Source: JAYVJH01 sp043777595 (GTDB lineage Bacteria > Bacteroidota > Bacteroidia > Cytophagales > Spirosomataceae). Taken from it: a stretch of DNA of 63,473 nucleotides. Every line of letters begins with the position of its first letter. Within the stretch, counting starts at the first letter, position 1. The DNA lies in contig JAYWHT010000026.1 of the NCBI GenBank assembly GCA_043777595.1, positions 1 to 63,473 of the forward strand, written 5' to 3'. The notes under the pieces are model-generated. The model saw only the letters and a list, made by a program, of their open reading frames with translations, made no database searches and had not been told where the DNA came from. The translations under genes and the position numbers were made by a program. Shown here one piece after another: positions 1-8,166 of this stretch.

Positions 1-144
1 ATCAAGTACATAGACATTACGCCTATTTCCAGAACGGCCTTCGGCAATGCTACTTTGGTTGCATCTGACAAACTACATTTTTCGGGCAAAATGTACCAAC
101 TATGGGCCGATAAAGCGTTATCTGTCGTTAAAAGTTTACTTTAA
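1..144 (+). CDS. SGNH/GDSL-type hydrolase, C-terminal end only
   Basis: The window opens inside a reading frame that runs for 47 codons to a TAA. The peptide contains SDKLHFSGKMYQLWA near its end. This resembles the last conserved block of SGNH/GDSL esterases, where the Asp and His of the catalytic triad lie in a D-x-x-H arrangement followed by a SGKMY-type helix. That would make it a small esterase or lipase acting on acyl or acetyl esters. The N-terminal Ser block lies outside the window, so substrate and location cannot be judged. It converges with the next gene, whose stop lies only 5 bp away. Confidence 0.6.
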   Translation: MKYIDITPISRTAFGNATLVASDKLHFSGKMYQLWADKALSVVKSLL

Positions 145-149
145 AACTA

Positions 150-665
150 TTATAAACCTGCTTTTTCGTAGTCTTCCATTGTGTATAAATCAGCTTCATA
201 CACAAAACTAACTTGCATCGAACGCAGCGAAGTACCGTCTTTAAGGAGGCTATCGCTCACTACCAACTCGTGCTTGTCGGTGATGTTTTTGCGCCAGGTT
301 GTGCTTTGTCCCATAAAATCCGTTACTACTGGTTGTCCCATAATAACCGTGATTTCGTCGGCTGTCATGTCAAATCTCAAATCGAATGGTATCTCACTTC
401 GGCGTTTTTTTGTAAACTCAATGGTCGTAAAAATACAAACAAAGCCACCCTTAAAAGTTGTCGGAATTGGTTTGAGATAACGGCTATTGCCACCTCTACC
501 AAAGTACAACCTAATACAATTTTTTTCTATTTTGCCTTTCATACCTGGATTGTTGGCCGTACAGGTTACACTTGTTGGGTATGGCACTCGCCAATCTGTC
601 AAAAGTGCCTTTATTTCTTCACTGACTACACTCTTTCCTAATAGCGGGATTAGTTGCTCTAACAT
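150..665 (-). CDS. Hypothetical protein, 171 aa
   Basis: I do not recognise this protein. It is a soluble-looking 171-residue product with no signal peptide or membrane segment. The central part has the pattern FDMTADEITVIMGQPVV, which resembles the 'helix then short turn, G-x-P' segment of BamE/SmpA-like or immunity-type folds, but this is weak. A basic, aromatic stretch (about residues 45-70) precedes it. The start codon is the first ATG, followed by a normal amphipathic helix. It is convergent with the hydrolase fragment and divergent from the phosphoesterase gene, so it is probably monocistronic. Confidence 0.6.
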   Translation of the reverse strand: MLEQLIPLLGKSVVSEEIKALLTDWRVPYPTSVTCTANNPGMKGKIEKNCIRLYFGRGGNSRYLKPIPTTFKGGFVCIFTTIEFTKKRRSEIPFDLRFDMTADEITVIMGQPVVTDFMGQSTTWRKNITDKHELVVSDSLLKDGTSLRSMQVSFVYEADLYTMEDYEKAGL

Positions 666-773
666 TTGTCCGTTTTTTTAGTGTTTATGGTTCTAATCTG
701 AATAAATTTACAATTTCTTAAAACTGTATATCGTCCCAAAGGTACTATTTTAGCGAAAAAATTCCCAAAAACA

Positions 774-3593
774 ATGAAAACATCATATCGTTATCTCGTT
801 TTTCTATTCGTTCACTCAATCATTCAATCGCTCAATCAATCAAGCTTTGCCCAAGAATTTACCGCCCCAGCAGGAAGCCGCTATACTGAAATTAACAAAA
901 ATGGTACAACAGTTTTGCCAAATGGCAGGCTGATAACACCGATGGGTAGGCAAATTGTAACTGCGCCACACCCTTACGGATTGGCTCTAAGCAACGATGG
1001 CACAGTAGCAGTTTCGGCCAACTCGGGTATTCGACCTTTTTCGATAACTATCATTCAAGATATATTAAAACAAAACCCACAGGTGCAGCAAGTACCCAAA
1101 GGTGCGCTCAACGATGAGGGTATTTTGGAGGCTTGCTTTATGGGATTGGCCATCAGTCCCGACAATAAAGTGGTGTATGTGGCTGGTGGCGAAGCCAATA
1201 AGATTTTTGTTTATGACCTCACAACTGGCAATAAACTCAATACCATCAACTGCTCCGCCAAGGGATATTTGAATGGCTACATTGGCGATATGGTACTGAC
1301 CAAAGACGGCCAAACGTTGTACGCACTCGACCAAATCGGTTTTAGAATGATAGTGATTGACCTAAAAAACAAACAAATCACAGACAACATACCAACAGGC
1401 CGCTATCCGTTTGGAATATGCTTGTTGCCCAACGAAAAGAATGTGTTTGTGGCCAATGTCGGTATTTTTGAATACAAACCTTTTACAGACCTCGACCCCA
1501 AAGACCTCAAAAATACAGCTCACAAATGGCCTGCCACTAAATACGGTTCAAAAGAAATGATAGAGGGCAACGCCAGTAAGGGAATACCAGCCCTCGGCGA
1601 CCCCAACAGCCCAGAGGGTTTTTCGGTTTGGAAATACAGCATAGTGAAAAGTGAAGAGTTAAAAGCGAAAAACGAAAATTCAAAAAACTTCTCGCTCACC
1701 GCCAAAATCAAAACAGGTTTTTTGGTAGGTCAGATGGTTGAAGATTTCCCAGCCGTGGGTGGGAGTAGTCCCAATTCGGTGGTAGCATCAGACAAATACG
1801 TGTTCGTGAGTAATGGCAACAACGACTGCGTTTCGGTTATTGATATCGCCCGTGATACCATCGTCAATACCATTTTTCTGAACCCAGAACCCAAACTCAA
1901 AAAACTACGGGGTATTATTCCCTTCGGCGTAGCCCTCTCGCCCGACCAGAAACGGCTGTATGTAGCAGAAGCAGGTATTAACGCAGTGGCCGTTATTGAC
2001 GTGCCAACTTTAAAAGTCATTGGCCACTTGCCTGTTGGCTGGTTTCCGTCCAAACTCAAAGTAAGTCCCGACAACAAAAAACTCATTGTAACCAATGCCA
2101 AAGGCTACGGCAGTGGGCCTAACGGAGGTCAAAGTCATAAATTGGCCATTGAGGGTAGTTATATTGGTAGTTTGATGAAAGGCACGATTTCGGTTATTGG
2201 CATTCCAACAGATGAAGAATTGCCAAAATTGACCCAAAAGGTTATTGACAATAATTATAGCCCCCTAACTCAGCGTACCGTACCGTCCGAAGGGGAGACT
2301 TTTTTCTCCCCAACCCATCGGGGAGGGGTCGGGGGTGGGGCTATCGTCTTCATTTCAAAAGAAAACCGTACTTACGACGAAATTTTTGGGCAGGTCAAAG
2401 GCGGCAATGGCGATGCTACATTGGCACGTTATGGCTTGGGGGCTACCTTTACAAACAAAAGGAAAACGGTAAAACTTGCAAATATTGATGTCATGCCCAA
2501 TCACCTGGCATTGGCACAGCAGTTTGCGATGTCCGACAATTTTTATTGCGATGCCGACGTATCGGCAGACGGCCACCGCTGGATGGTGGGCGTATATCCC
2601 AATGAGTGGGTAGAAACAGGTACGGCAGCGGCTTATGGCGGCAAACGCAACTTGATAGATACCTCAAAAGCGGCTGGAAATTTGGCTTTTTATGGCGCAG
2701 CAGGTAGTATTTATCCCGAAGACTACAACGAGGGCGGCTCGATGTGGGAACATTTGGAACGAAACAAAAAAACGTTTTTCAATTTTGGCTTTGGGGTAGA
2801 AATGGCCGCAGCCTATTCTGACAGCACAATGAAACATATTGGCGAACTTTATACTGTCAATTACCCACTCCCCGCCCCTCTTTATGACAATTCGTCTAAG
2901 CTCTTCCCGACCTACAACATGGCCATTCCTGACCAGTTTAGGGCAGATGTTTTTATGAAAGAATTTAACGAAAAATGGGGTAAAGGTGGCTTGCCCGATG
3001 TCGTTACGCTCATGCTACCTAACGACCATGGCACGTCTGAACGCCCCAAAGCTGGTTTTCCGTTTGTAGAAAGCTACATGGCCGACAACGACCTCGCCCT
3101 TGGCCGAGTGGTTGAGTTTTTGAGCCATACCCCTTACTGGAAAAATATGCTGATTGTAGTATTAGAAGACGACCCACAAGGCGGCGTGGACCACGTTGAT
3201 GCACACAGAAGCCCGTTGATGGTTATTTCGCCTTATGTCAAACGCAATTATGTGGGCCATGTTCATTACAGTTTTGGTAGTGTGTTCAAGACTTTCTGGA
3301 AGATACTAAACGTACCCTACCTCAACCAATACGATGCAACTGCCACAGATTTGAGCGATATGTTTACCGACAAACCCGACTTTACGCCTTACAATGCCAT
3401 AGCGATTGACCCACGTATTTTTGACCCACAAAAAGCCCTCGACCCATTTGATGAGCGGTTTGACTGGAAGGCTTTTTCGCAGTCAGAAGAATTGGACAAA
3501 ACCGAAACCATGCAAAAACGCCGTGCCGAAGATGATGCGGAATTGAAGAAAAAACCGAAAAGTTTGAAAAAATCAAAAAGAGACAAGTTGTAA
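774..3593 (+). CDS. Secreted beta-propeller / alkaline-phosphatase-superfamily phosphoesterase
   Basis: A 939-residue two-domain protein. A signal peptide (MKTSYRYLVFLFVHSII..FAQ) implies export. Residues about 45-480 contain YncE/Lgl-type beta-propeller repeats, seen as recurring units like SPDNKVVYVAGGEANKIFVYD and SPDQKRLYVAEAGINAVAVID. Residues about 520-890 form a phosphoesterase domain with IVFISKENRTYDEIFGQ at its start, PNDHGTS, and a metal-site-like EDDPQGGVDHVDAHRSP near the end. The family hydrolyses phosphate esters, but the substrate is unknown. The C-terminus is very Lys-rich. Two oddities: the signal-peptide DNA is an imperfect 8-bp repeat, and a GC-rich repeat (2306-2342) is read in frame just before the catalytic domain. 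Assignment of the architecture is firm; the role is not. Confidence 0.88.
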   Translation: MKTSYRYLVFLFVHSIIQSLNQSSFAQEFTAPAGSRYTEINKNGTTVLPNGRLITPMGRQIVTAPHPYGLALSNDGTVAVSANSGIRPFSITIIQDILKQNPQVQQVPKGALNDEGILEACFMGLAISPDNKVVYVAGGEANKIFVYDLTTGNKLNTINCSAKGYLNGYIGDMVLTKDGQTLYALDQIGFRMIVIDLKNKQITDNIPTGRYPFGICLLPNEKNVFVANVGIFEYKPFTDLDPKDLKNTAHKWPATKYGSKEMIEGNASKGIPALGDPNSPEGFSVWKYSIVKSEELKAKNENSKNFSLTAKIKTGFLVGQMVEDFPAVGGSSPNSVVASDKYVFVSNGNNDCVSVIDIARDTIVNTIFLNPEPKLKKLRGIIPFGVALSPDQKRLYVAEAGINAVAVIDVPTLKVIGHLPVGWFPSKLKVSPDNKKLIVTNAKGYGSGPNGGQSHKLAIEGSYIGSLMKGTISVIGIPTDEELPKLTQKVIDNNYSPLTQRTVPSEGETFFSPTHRGGVGGGAIVFISKENRTYDEIFGQVKGGNGDATLARYGLGATFTNKRKTVKLANIDVMPNHLALAQQFAMSDNFYCDADVSADGHRWMVGVYPNEWVETGTAAAYGGKRNLIDTSKAAGNLAFYGAAGSIYPEDYNEGGSMWEHLERNKKTFFNFGFGVEMAAAYSDSTMKHIGELYTVNYPLPAPLYDNSSKLFPTYNMAIPDQFRADVFMKEFNEKWGKGGLPDVVTLMLPNDHGTSERPKAGFPFVESYMADNDLALGRVVEFLSHTPYWKNMLIVVLEDDPQGGVDHVDAHRSPLMVISPYVKRNYVGHVHYSFGSVFKTFWKILNVPYLNQYDATATDLSDMFTDKPDFTPYNAIAIDPRIFDPQKALDPFDERFDWKAFSQSEELDKTETMQKRRAEDDAELKKKPKSLKKSKRDKL
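2306..2342. repeat. GC-rich repeat core inside the phosphoesterase gene
   Basis: CTCCCC..ATCGGGGAGGGGTCG..GGTGGGGCT, read in frame as SPTHRGGVGGGA at the junction between the beta-propeller and the catalytic domain. Matches the alaS copy at 33 of 37 bases. Confidence 0.8.
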
Positions 3594-3612
3594 GCTATTG
3601 CAAATACGTGGC

Positions 3613-3636
3613 CTGTCGGGTGGAAACACCCGACAG
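3613..3636. repeat. Perfect hairpin, 10-bp stem, GAAA loop
   Basis: CTGTCGGGTG and its exact reverse complement flank the tetraloop GAAA, just downstream of the phosphoesterase stop. No T-run follows on either strand, so it is not a standard terminator. A degenerate copy lies about 75 bp further on. Confidence 0.6.
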
Positions 3637-3710
3637 CACAGAGATACTTTTTGTCATTCCGAAGTATGAGGAATCTGTAGCGCACCCGTTAATGGGCTAT
3701 GAAAGCTGAA

Positions 3711-3737
3711 CTGTCGGGTGGAAATACTCGACGGCAG
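3711..3737. repeat. Degenerate copy of the GAAA-loop hairpin
   Basis: The left arm CTGTCGGGTG plus GAAA is identical to the copy at 3613-3626. The right arm (TACTCGACGG) carries transition-type changes, so the stem is only partly paired. This reads as a decayed second copy of the same repeat in the convergent gap between the phosphoesterase and the MscS-like gene. Confidence 0.5.
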
Positions 3738-3767
3738 GGGAACTTTATCGTAATTTATAAAAATAAC

Positions 3768-4271
3768 CTACTTCTCGGGTTTGTTGATCATAGCAAATGA
3801 CTTTTCAAAAAAATGAGAATTGGGTATTGTGATTATTTCATTTTGCTTGGTTTTGATATGAATAAAAAAATAGTTTAACTCTACTACCTCTCCCTCATAG
3901 CCAGCATCTTTTTGCAGCACTCTGATATAATCGCCTAATTTAATGGGGTGATTGAAAAACAGTAAAATACTCGAAGTGATGTTTGAGAGGATTGACCACT
4001 GTGCAAAAAAGGCAACACCCAGCACCGTGAGCATTGTACCTGCAAAGACAGCTATTTCGTTTTGTTTTAAGCCCCAAACCCCTGTTAAAAAAATAACGGT
4101 GGACACCGAAGACACCAACTGAACTGCTCTGACGGCCATTCGGCGGCGGCCTGTCTCAAATCGTGTTTTTTTGAGTAAATTATTGATAACGTACTTTATC
4201 ACAAAATGTAATATGACGTAAACCCCAAACAATATTAGTGTTTCAATGATTTGAGTTTTATTGGTTTGCAT
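3768..4271 (-). CDS. MscS-family mechanosensitive ion channel domain protein
   Basis: 167 residues. Three hydrophobic helices are visible (about 8-29, 50-68, 73-100). The third has the MscS pore-lining character LGVAFFAQWSILSNITSSILLFF and is followed by the beta-domain signature HPIKLGDYIRV..GYEGEVVELNYFFIHIKTKQNEIITIPNS. MscS channels open under membrane tension to release solutes during osmotic downshock. At 167 aa it is near the minimal length, lacking the large C-terminal cage domain of E. coli MscS. It is transcribed in the same direction as the upstream GNAT gene (26-bp gap), so the two may be cotranscribed. Confidence 0.85.
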   Translation of the reverse strand: MQTNKTQIIETLILFGVYVILHFVIKYVINNLLKKTRFETGRRRMAVRAVQLVSSVSTVIFLTGVWGLKQNEIAVFAGTMLTVLGVAFFAQWSILSNITSSILLFFNHPIKLGDYIRVLQKDAGYEGEVVELNYFFIHIKTKQNEIITIPNSHFFEKSFAMINKPEK

Positions 4272-4297
4272 TTTTTTTTCTTATAAACTTGATATTA

Positions 4298-4777
4298 TTA
4301 CTTCACCAATCTCAATTCCATCTGAATATTACAACGCTCATAAACCGAGCCACAGCCATCTGTTTCTACAAATCCCAGTTTTCGATAAAGATTGATGGCG
4401 GGTTTCAGGGCGGTATTACTCTCTAAATAAATGCTTGAAGCACCCAGCATTTTGGCTTTTTCGATGACCGCCTGACCGAGCAAAGTACCCAGATTTTTGC
4501 CCTGTGCCTTTGGTGAAACTGCCATTTTGGCCAATTCATATTCATCGTCAGCATTCTTTTTTATCAATGCACACACTCCCAGCGGTTCGTTTTGGTATAA
4601 AGCTACAAATATAAAGCCCCCATTTTTTATTATATAGCCGTTGGGGTCGTCTAAGACTTTGTAGTCGGCAGCCTCCATCTTGAAATACGAAGAAATCCAT
4701 TCTACATTTAAGTCTCTGAATATCTCTTGGTACTGCTCACCATAAGCTACGATTTCTATATCGTCCGATTTCTGCAT
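4298..4777 (-). CDS. GNAT-family N-acetyltransferase
   Basis: 159 residues with the GNAT fold: LAKMAVSPKAQGKNLGTLLGQAVIEKAKMLGASSIYLESN (about 80-122) is motif A/B. The acetyl-CoA pyrophosphate loop is seen as Q-G-K-N-L-G-T, and NLYRKLGFVETDG follows at the end. These cytoplasmic enzymes transfer an acetyl group from acetyl-CoA to an amine. The substrate cannot be read from sequence. It lies upstream of the MscS-like gene on the same strand and diverges from folD. Confidence 0.85.
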   Translation of the reverse strand: MQKSDDIEIVAYGEQYQEIFRDLNVEWISSYFKMEAADYKVLDDPNGYIIKNGGFIFVALYQNEPLGVCALIKKNADDEYELAKMAVSPKAQGKNLGTLLGQAVIEKAKMLGASSIYLESNTALKPAINLYRKLGFVETDGCGSVYERCNIQMELRLVK

Positions 4778-4943
4778 TTATTTTGCCGTATATTTTATCG
4801 TCCAAATTTATGAAGAGTTTTTTGTAACTGGTGTATTTCTTGTTGTTTTTTGAGTGAATTATAAAAATATGCCTATAACTCACCGCCTGTTGTTAAATCC
4901 AGTAGAAATTCATAATATTGCTACCGAAATCTAAATCAACACC

Positions 4944-5837
4944 ATGCAACTCTTAGACGGAAAACTACTCTCGACCCAAATAAAAGCTGAAATAAAAACA
5001 GAAGTAGAAAAAATAGCGGCCAATGGTGGCAAAACGCCACATTTAGCCGCTATTTTGGTAGGTAGCAACGGTGCAAGCGAAACATACGTAGCCTCCAAGA
5101 TTAAGAATTGTGAAGAAATCGGTTTCAAATCGACATTAGTCAGAATGGACATAACGGCCTCAGAAAATGACGTGTTGGCCGCCATCGATGCCCTCAATGA
5201 AGACGCTGACATTGATGGTTTTATAGTTCAGCTACCTCTGCCGAGTCATATTTCAGAAAACCGTATCATGGAGGCCGTCTCGCCCGACAAAGACGTTGAT
5301 GGCTTTCACCCGACCAATGTAGGCAAACTCTGCAAAGGGCTACCAACGTATATTTCGGCTACTCCTTTTGGTATTATTGAGATGATAGAACGCTACAAAA
5401 TCGAAACTTCGGGCAAGCATTGCGTAGTAGTAGGCCGCAGCCAGATTGTGGGCTTACCAATGGGTATTTTGATGCAACGCAACGCCTACCCAGGCAACTG
5501 CACCGTTACCATTTGCCACAGCCGTACGCCCAACCTCCAAGAAGTGTGCCAGTCAGCAGATATTTTGATTGCGGCTTTGGGACGACCAGAATTTATAACT
5601 GCCGACTACGTCAAAGACGGTGCAGTGGTGATAGACGTAGGTTTGACACGTGTAGAAGACAAGTCCAAAAAAAGCGGTTTTGCGCTCAAAGGCGATGTAA
5701 AATTTGACGAAGTTGCACCCAAAACCAGCTACATTACGCCCGTCCCGGGCGGTGTTGGGCTTATGACCATCTGCGGACTGCTCACCAATACATTGATGGC
5801 GGCGAAAGGAAAATTAAGAATTAAGAATGATGAATGA
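4944..5837 (+). CDS. folD: Methylenetetrahydrofolate dehydrogenase / methenyltetrahydrofolate cyclohydrolase
   Basis: 297 residues, normal length for FolD. It interconverts 5,10-methylene-THF, 5,10-methenyl-THF and 10-formyl-THF in the cytoplasm, feeding purine and formyl-Met synthesis. Visible hallmarks are YVASKIKNCEEIG (Tyr and Lys of the active site), DGFIVQLPLP, DKDVDGFHP, the NADP-site VVVGRSQIVGLPMG, and the C-terminal PVPGGVGLMT. The last residues (KLRIKNDE) come from a simple-repeat word (ttaagaattaagaatgatga), so the native C-terminus has probably been replaced by repeat sequence. Its stop overlaps the waaA start. thyA, another folate enzyme, lies 1.5 kb downstream. Confidence 0.97.
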   Translation: MQLLDGKLLSTQIKAEIKTEVEKIAANGGKTPHLAAILVGSNGASETYVASKIKNCEEIGFKSTLVRMDITASENDVLAAIDALNEDADIDGFIVQLPLPSHISENRIMEAVSPDKDVDGFHPTNVGKLCKGLPTYISATPFGIIEMIERYKIETSGKHCVVVGRSQIVGLPMGILMQRNAYPGNCTVTICHSRTPNLQEVCQSADILIAALGRPEFITADYVKDGAVVIDVGLTRVEDKSKKSGFALKGDVKFDEVAPKTSYITPVPGGVGLMTICGLLTNTLMAAKGKLRIKNDE

Positions 5838-7162
5838 TGAATGCGATGGCTTTAATCTACGAAATTCTTGTCCGTTTTTCACTTTCTTTAATCAAAATCA
5901 TTGCCCCGTTTAGCCCCAAAACTAAAAAATGGGTTGATGGACAGAAAAATTCACAATCGGTCGAGTGGTTGGTGAAGACACCAACCACGGACAAAAACAA
6001 AAATGGCCAAAAAACCATAGACGATACCTCTAATGACCCTCGACCCAAGACTCACAACCCAAAAATCGTTTGGTTTCATGCCGCTTCCTTGGGTGAGTTT
6101 GAGCAAGGGCGGCCAGTTATCGAAGCCTTCCGACAACAATATCCTGACTCAAAAATTGTACTTACTTTTTTTTCACCTTCGGGTTATGACGTTCGTAAAA
6201 ACTACCATGGCGCAGACTTAGTTTGCTACCTCCCGGCCGATACCCGTGCCAATGTTCGCCGATTTTTAGATAGCGTTCAGCCCGACGTTGTGCTTTTTAT
6301 TAAGTACGAGTTTTGGTTTAATTATTTAACAGAACTCAAAAGACGGCAAATTCCTACTATTTTATTTTCGGCTATTTTTAGACCAAATCAACCTTTTTTT
6401 AAATGGTACGGGGCATTTCATCGGCAAATGTTACACTGTTTTGATAGCATTTTAGTTCAAAACAAAGAGTCGTTCAATTTACTAAAATCAGTTGGCTATC
6501 AGAATGTTATACTCTCTGGCGACACTCGTTTTGATCGTGTACTCCAAATCAGCAAGTCTATACTACCATTGTCCGACATCGAAGCCTTCAAAGGGCCAGA
6601 CCCAATGCTAATAATAGGCTCTGCCTGGCCCGATGACATGGCCGTGTTGATTCCGTTTATCAATAACTTCAAACAACCGCTCAAAGTCATCGTTGCCCCG
6701 CACGAAATTGATAAAACCCAAATTGAGCAATGGCAGGGGCAATTATCAATTAACAGTTGTCAGTTATCAGTTTTTGGTCAATATACTACAAACACACCGA
6801 ACCCATCGCTGTTATTCATTGACTCTATTGGTTTGTTGTCGGCTTTGTATCAGTATGCCGATTTTGCTTATATTGGTGGGGCTTTTGGCGATGGGCTTCA
6901 TAACGTTTTAGAGCCTGCTGCGTTTGGTGTACCACTGTTTTTTGGGGATAAATTTTATGATAAATTTCAAGAAGCCCACGATCTGATAGCCTTAGAAGCC
7001 GCTTTTGCAGTTTCAGGCACACAGTCGTTTGAAACAAAATTTACCAAAATATATCAAAACAAAAAGCTCTCTGACCAAATTGCAACAAAAACCACCGACT
7101 ACGTGGCCACTCACGCAGGAGCTACACAAATGGTAATTGACGAACTCAATAGGCATTTATAG
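5834..7162 (+). CDS. waaA: 3-deoxy-D-manno-octulosonic acid (Kdo) transferase
   Basis: 442 residues. It adds Kdo from CMP-Kdo to lipid A precursor at the inner membrane (GT30). Hallmarks are an N-terminal membrane-associated helix, WFHAASLGEFEQGRPVIEAFR (acceptor-side Glu), FIKYEFWFNYLTELKRRQIPTILFSAIFRPNQPFFKWYG, SGDTRFDRV, and AYIGGAFGDGLHNVLEPAAFGVPLFFG. The ATG overlaps the folD stop. Two tracts are foreign to the family. The segment around residues 40-72 is encoded by a perfect AAGA-loop hairpin and repeat words. LSINSCQLSVFGQ (about 305-317) is encoded by CAGTTATCAGTT-type repeats. Both keep the frame open. Confidence 0.95.
   Translation: MMNAMALIYEILVRFSLSLIKIIAPFSPKTKKWVDGQKNSQSVEWLVKTPTTDKNKNGQKTIDDTSNDPRPKTHNPKIVWFHAASLGEFEQGRPVIEAFRQQYPDSKIVLTFFSPSGYDVRKNYHGADLVCYLPADTRANVRRFLDSVQPDVVLFIKYEFWFNYLTELKRRQIPTILFSAIFRPNQPFFKWYGAFHRQMLHCFDSILVQNKESFNLLKSVGYQNVILSGDTRFDRVLQISKSILPLSDIEAFKGPDPMLIIGSAWPDDMAVLIPFINNFKQPLKVIVAPHEIDKTQIEQWQGQLSINSCQLSVFGQYTTNTPNPSLLFIDSIGLLSALYQYADFAYIGGAFGDGLHNVLEPAAFGVPLFFGDKFYDKFQEAHDLIALEAAFAVSGTQSFETKFTKIYQNKKLSDQIATKTTDYVATHAGATQMVIDELNRHL
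5965..5988. repeat. Perfect hairpin inside waaA, 10-bp stem, AAGA loop
   Basis: GTGGTTGGTG and its exact reverse complement flank AAGA, in frame within waaA (encoding part of EWLVKTPTTD). A nearly identical hairpin lies inside the MITE-like element at 7224-7247, in the opposite orientation. Confidence 0.6.
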
Positions 7163-7171
7163 TAAAGATAT

Positions 7172-7272
7172 CAATGTCGTTTAGTTAAGAGTTCGGTGAA
7201 GACACCAAACTTGGTTGGCTACCGTGGTTTGTGTCTTCACAAACCACTTATTTTCTTAACTAAACGACATTG
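7172..7272. mobile_element. MITE-like element with 18-bp inverted repeats and 10-bp target duplication
   Basis: A 101-bp non-coding element between waaA and thyA. CAATGTCGTTTAGTTAAG (7172-7189) is repeated exactly in reverse complement at 7255-7272. The element is flanked by the perfect direct repeat GTAAAGATAT (7162-7171 and 7273-7282), as expected for a target-site duplication. Two hairpins lie inside: 7191-7210 (AAGA loop, one mismatch) and 7224-7247 (10-bp perfect stem, TCTT loop). There is no open reading frame, so it would depend on a transposase encoded elsewhere. It may also affect RNA stability between the two genes. Confidence 0.75.
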
Positions 7273-7338
7273 GTAAAGATATAGCAATTTTCAAGTCAAA
7301 TATCCGAAGTCAGGTTTAGTCGGTACCAAATAAAGCAT

Positions 7339-7346
7339 TAAATTTG
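7339..7346 (+). promoter_or_regulatory. Candidate -7 element (TAnnTTTG) for thyA
   Basis: TAAATTTG matches the Bacteroidota -7 consensus only 5 bp before the thyA ATG. That would give a nearly leaderless transcript if it is used. No clear -33 TTTG is seen at the usual distance. Confidence 0.3.
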
Positions 7347-7350
7347 TGGA

Positions 7351-8145
7351 ATGAAACAATACCATGACCTACTGCGCCATATTTTGGCCAATGGCACGCC
7401 CAAAACCGACCGTACTGGCACAGGTACTATCAGCGTTTTTGGTTATCAGATGCGGTTCAACTTACAAGAGGGATTTCCACTTGTTACTACCAAAAAAGTA
7501 CATACCAAGTCTATAATCCATGAATTATTATGGTTTTTGAAAGGCGAGACAAATATTAAATATCTAAAAGACAACGGCGTAGGTATTTGGGACGAGTGGG
7601 CCGATGCCGATGGTAACCTCGGCCCCGTATATGGTAAGCAGTGGCGCAGTTGGGAAGCCCCCAACGGCCAGACTATTGACCAATTACAAGAAGTAATTAA
7701 GCAACTCAAAAATAGCCCCGACTCACGAAGAATTATTGTTTCAGCTTGGAATCCGTCCGATTTACCCAAAATGGCACTAAGTCCTTGCCATGCTTTGTTT
7801 CAGTTTTATGTAGCCGACAACAAGCTATCTTGTCAGCTATACCAGCGGTCTTCTGACGTGTTTTTGGGAGTGCCGTTCAATATTGCCAGCTATGCACTAC
7901 TTACGATGATGTTGGCGCAAGAATGTAACTTTGAATGTGGCGACTTTGTCTGGACAAGTGGCGACACACATATTTATTCCAATCATTTGGCGCAAGTAGA
8001 GTTACAGTTAAGTCGTGAGTTTAGGCCACTACCTACCCTAAAACTCAACCCAGCGGTGAAGTCAATTTTTGATTTTAAATACGAAGACTTTACCCTCGAA
8101 AACTACAATCCACACCCCGCCATCAAAGCACCCGTGGCAGTCTAA
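7351..8145 (+). CDS. thyA: Thymidylate synthase
   Basis: 264 residues, the same length and numbering as E. coli ThyA. It methylates dUMP to dTMP using 5,10-methylene-THF, releasing dihydrofolate. The catalytic Cys is at position 146 in LSPCHALFQFYV. Also visible are the folate/dUMP-binding segments RTGTGTISVFG, SRRIIVSAWNP, CQLYQRSSDVFLGVPFNIASYALL and GDTHIYSNHL. The C-terminus IKAPVAV is canonical. It lies 1.5 kb downstream of folD, which supplies its cofactor, but the MITE-like element separates it from waaA. The downstream glycosyltransferase starts 21 bp after its stop. Confidence 0.98.
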   Translation: MKQYHDLLRHILANGTPKTDRTGTGTISVFGYQMRFNLQEGFPLVTTKKVHTKSIIHELLWFLKGETNIKYLKDNGVGIWDEWADADGNLGPVYGKQWRSWEAPNGQTIDQLQEVIKQLKNSPDSRRIIVSAWNPSDLPKMALSPCHALFQFYVADNKLSCQLYQRSSDVFLGVPFNIASYALLTMMLAQECNFECGDFVWTSGDTHIYSNHLAQVELQLSREFRPLPTLKLNPAVKSIFDFKYEDFTLENYNPHPAIKAPVAV

Positions 8146-8166
8146 AAGCATTCTAAACCAATAGCA

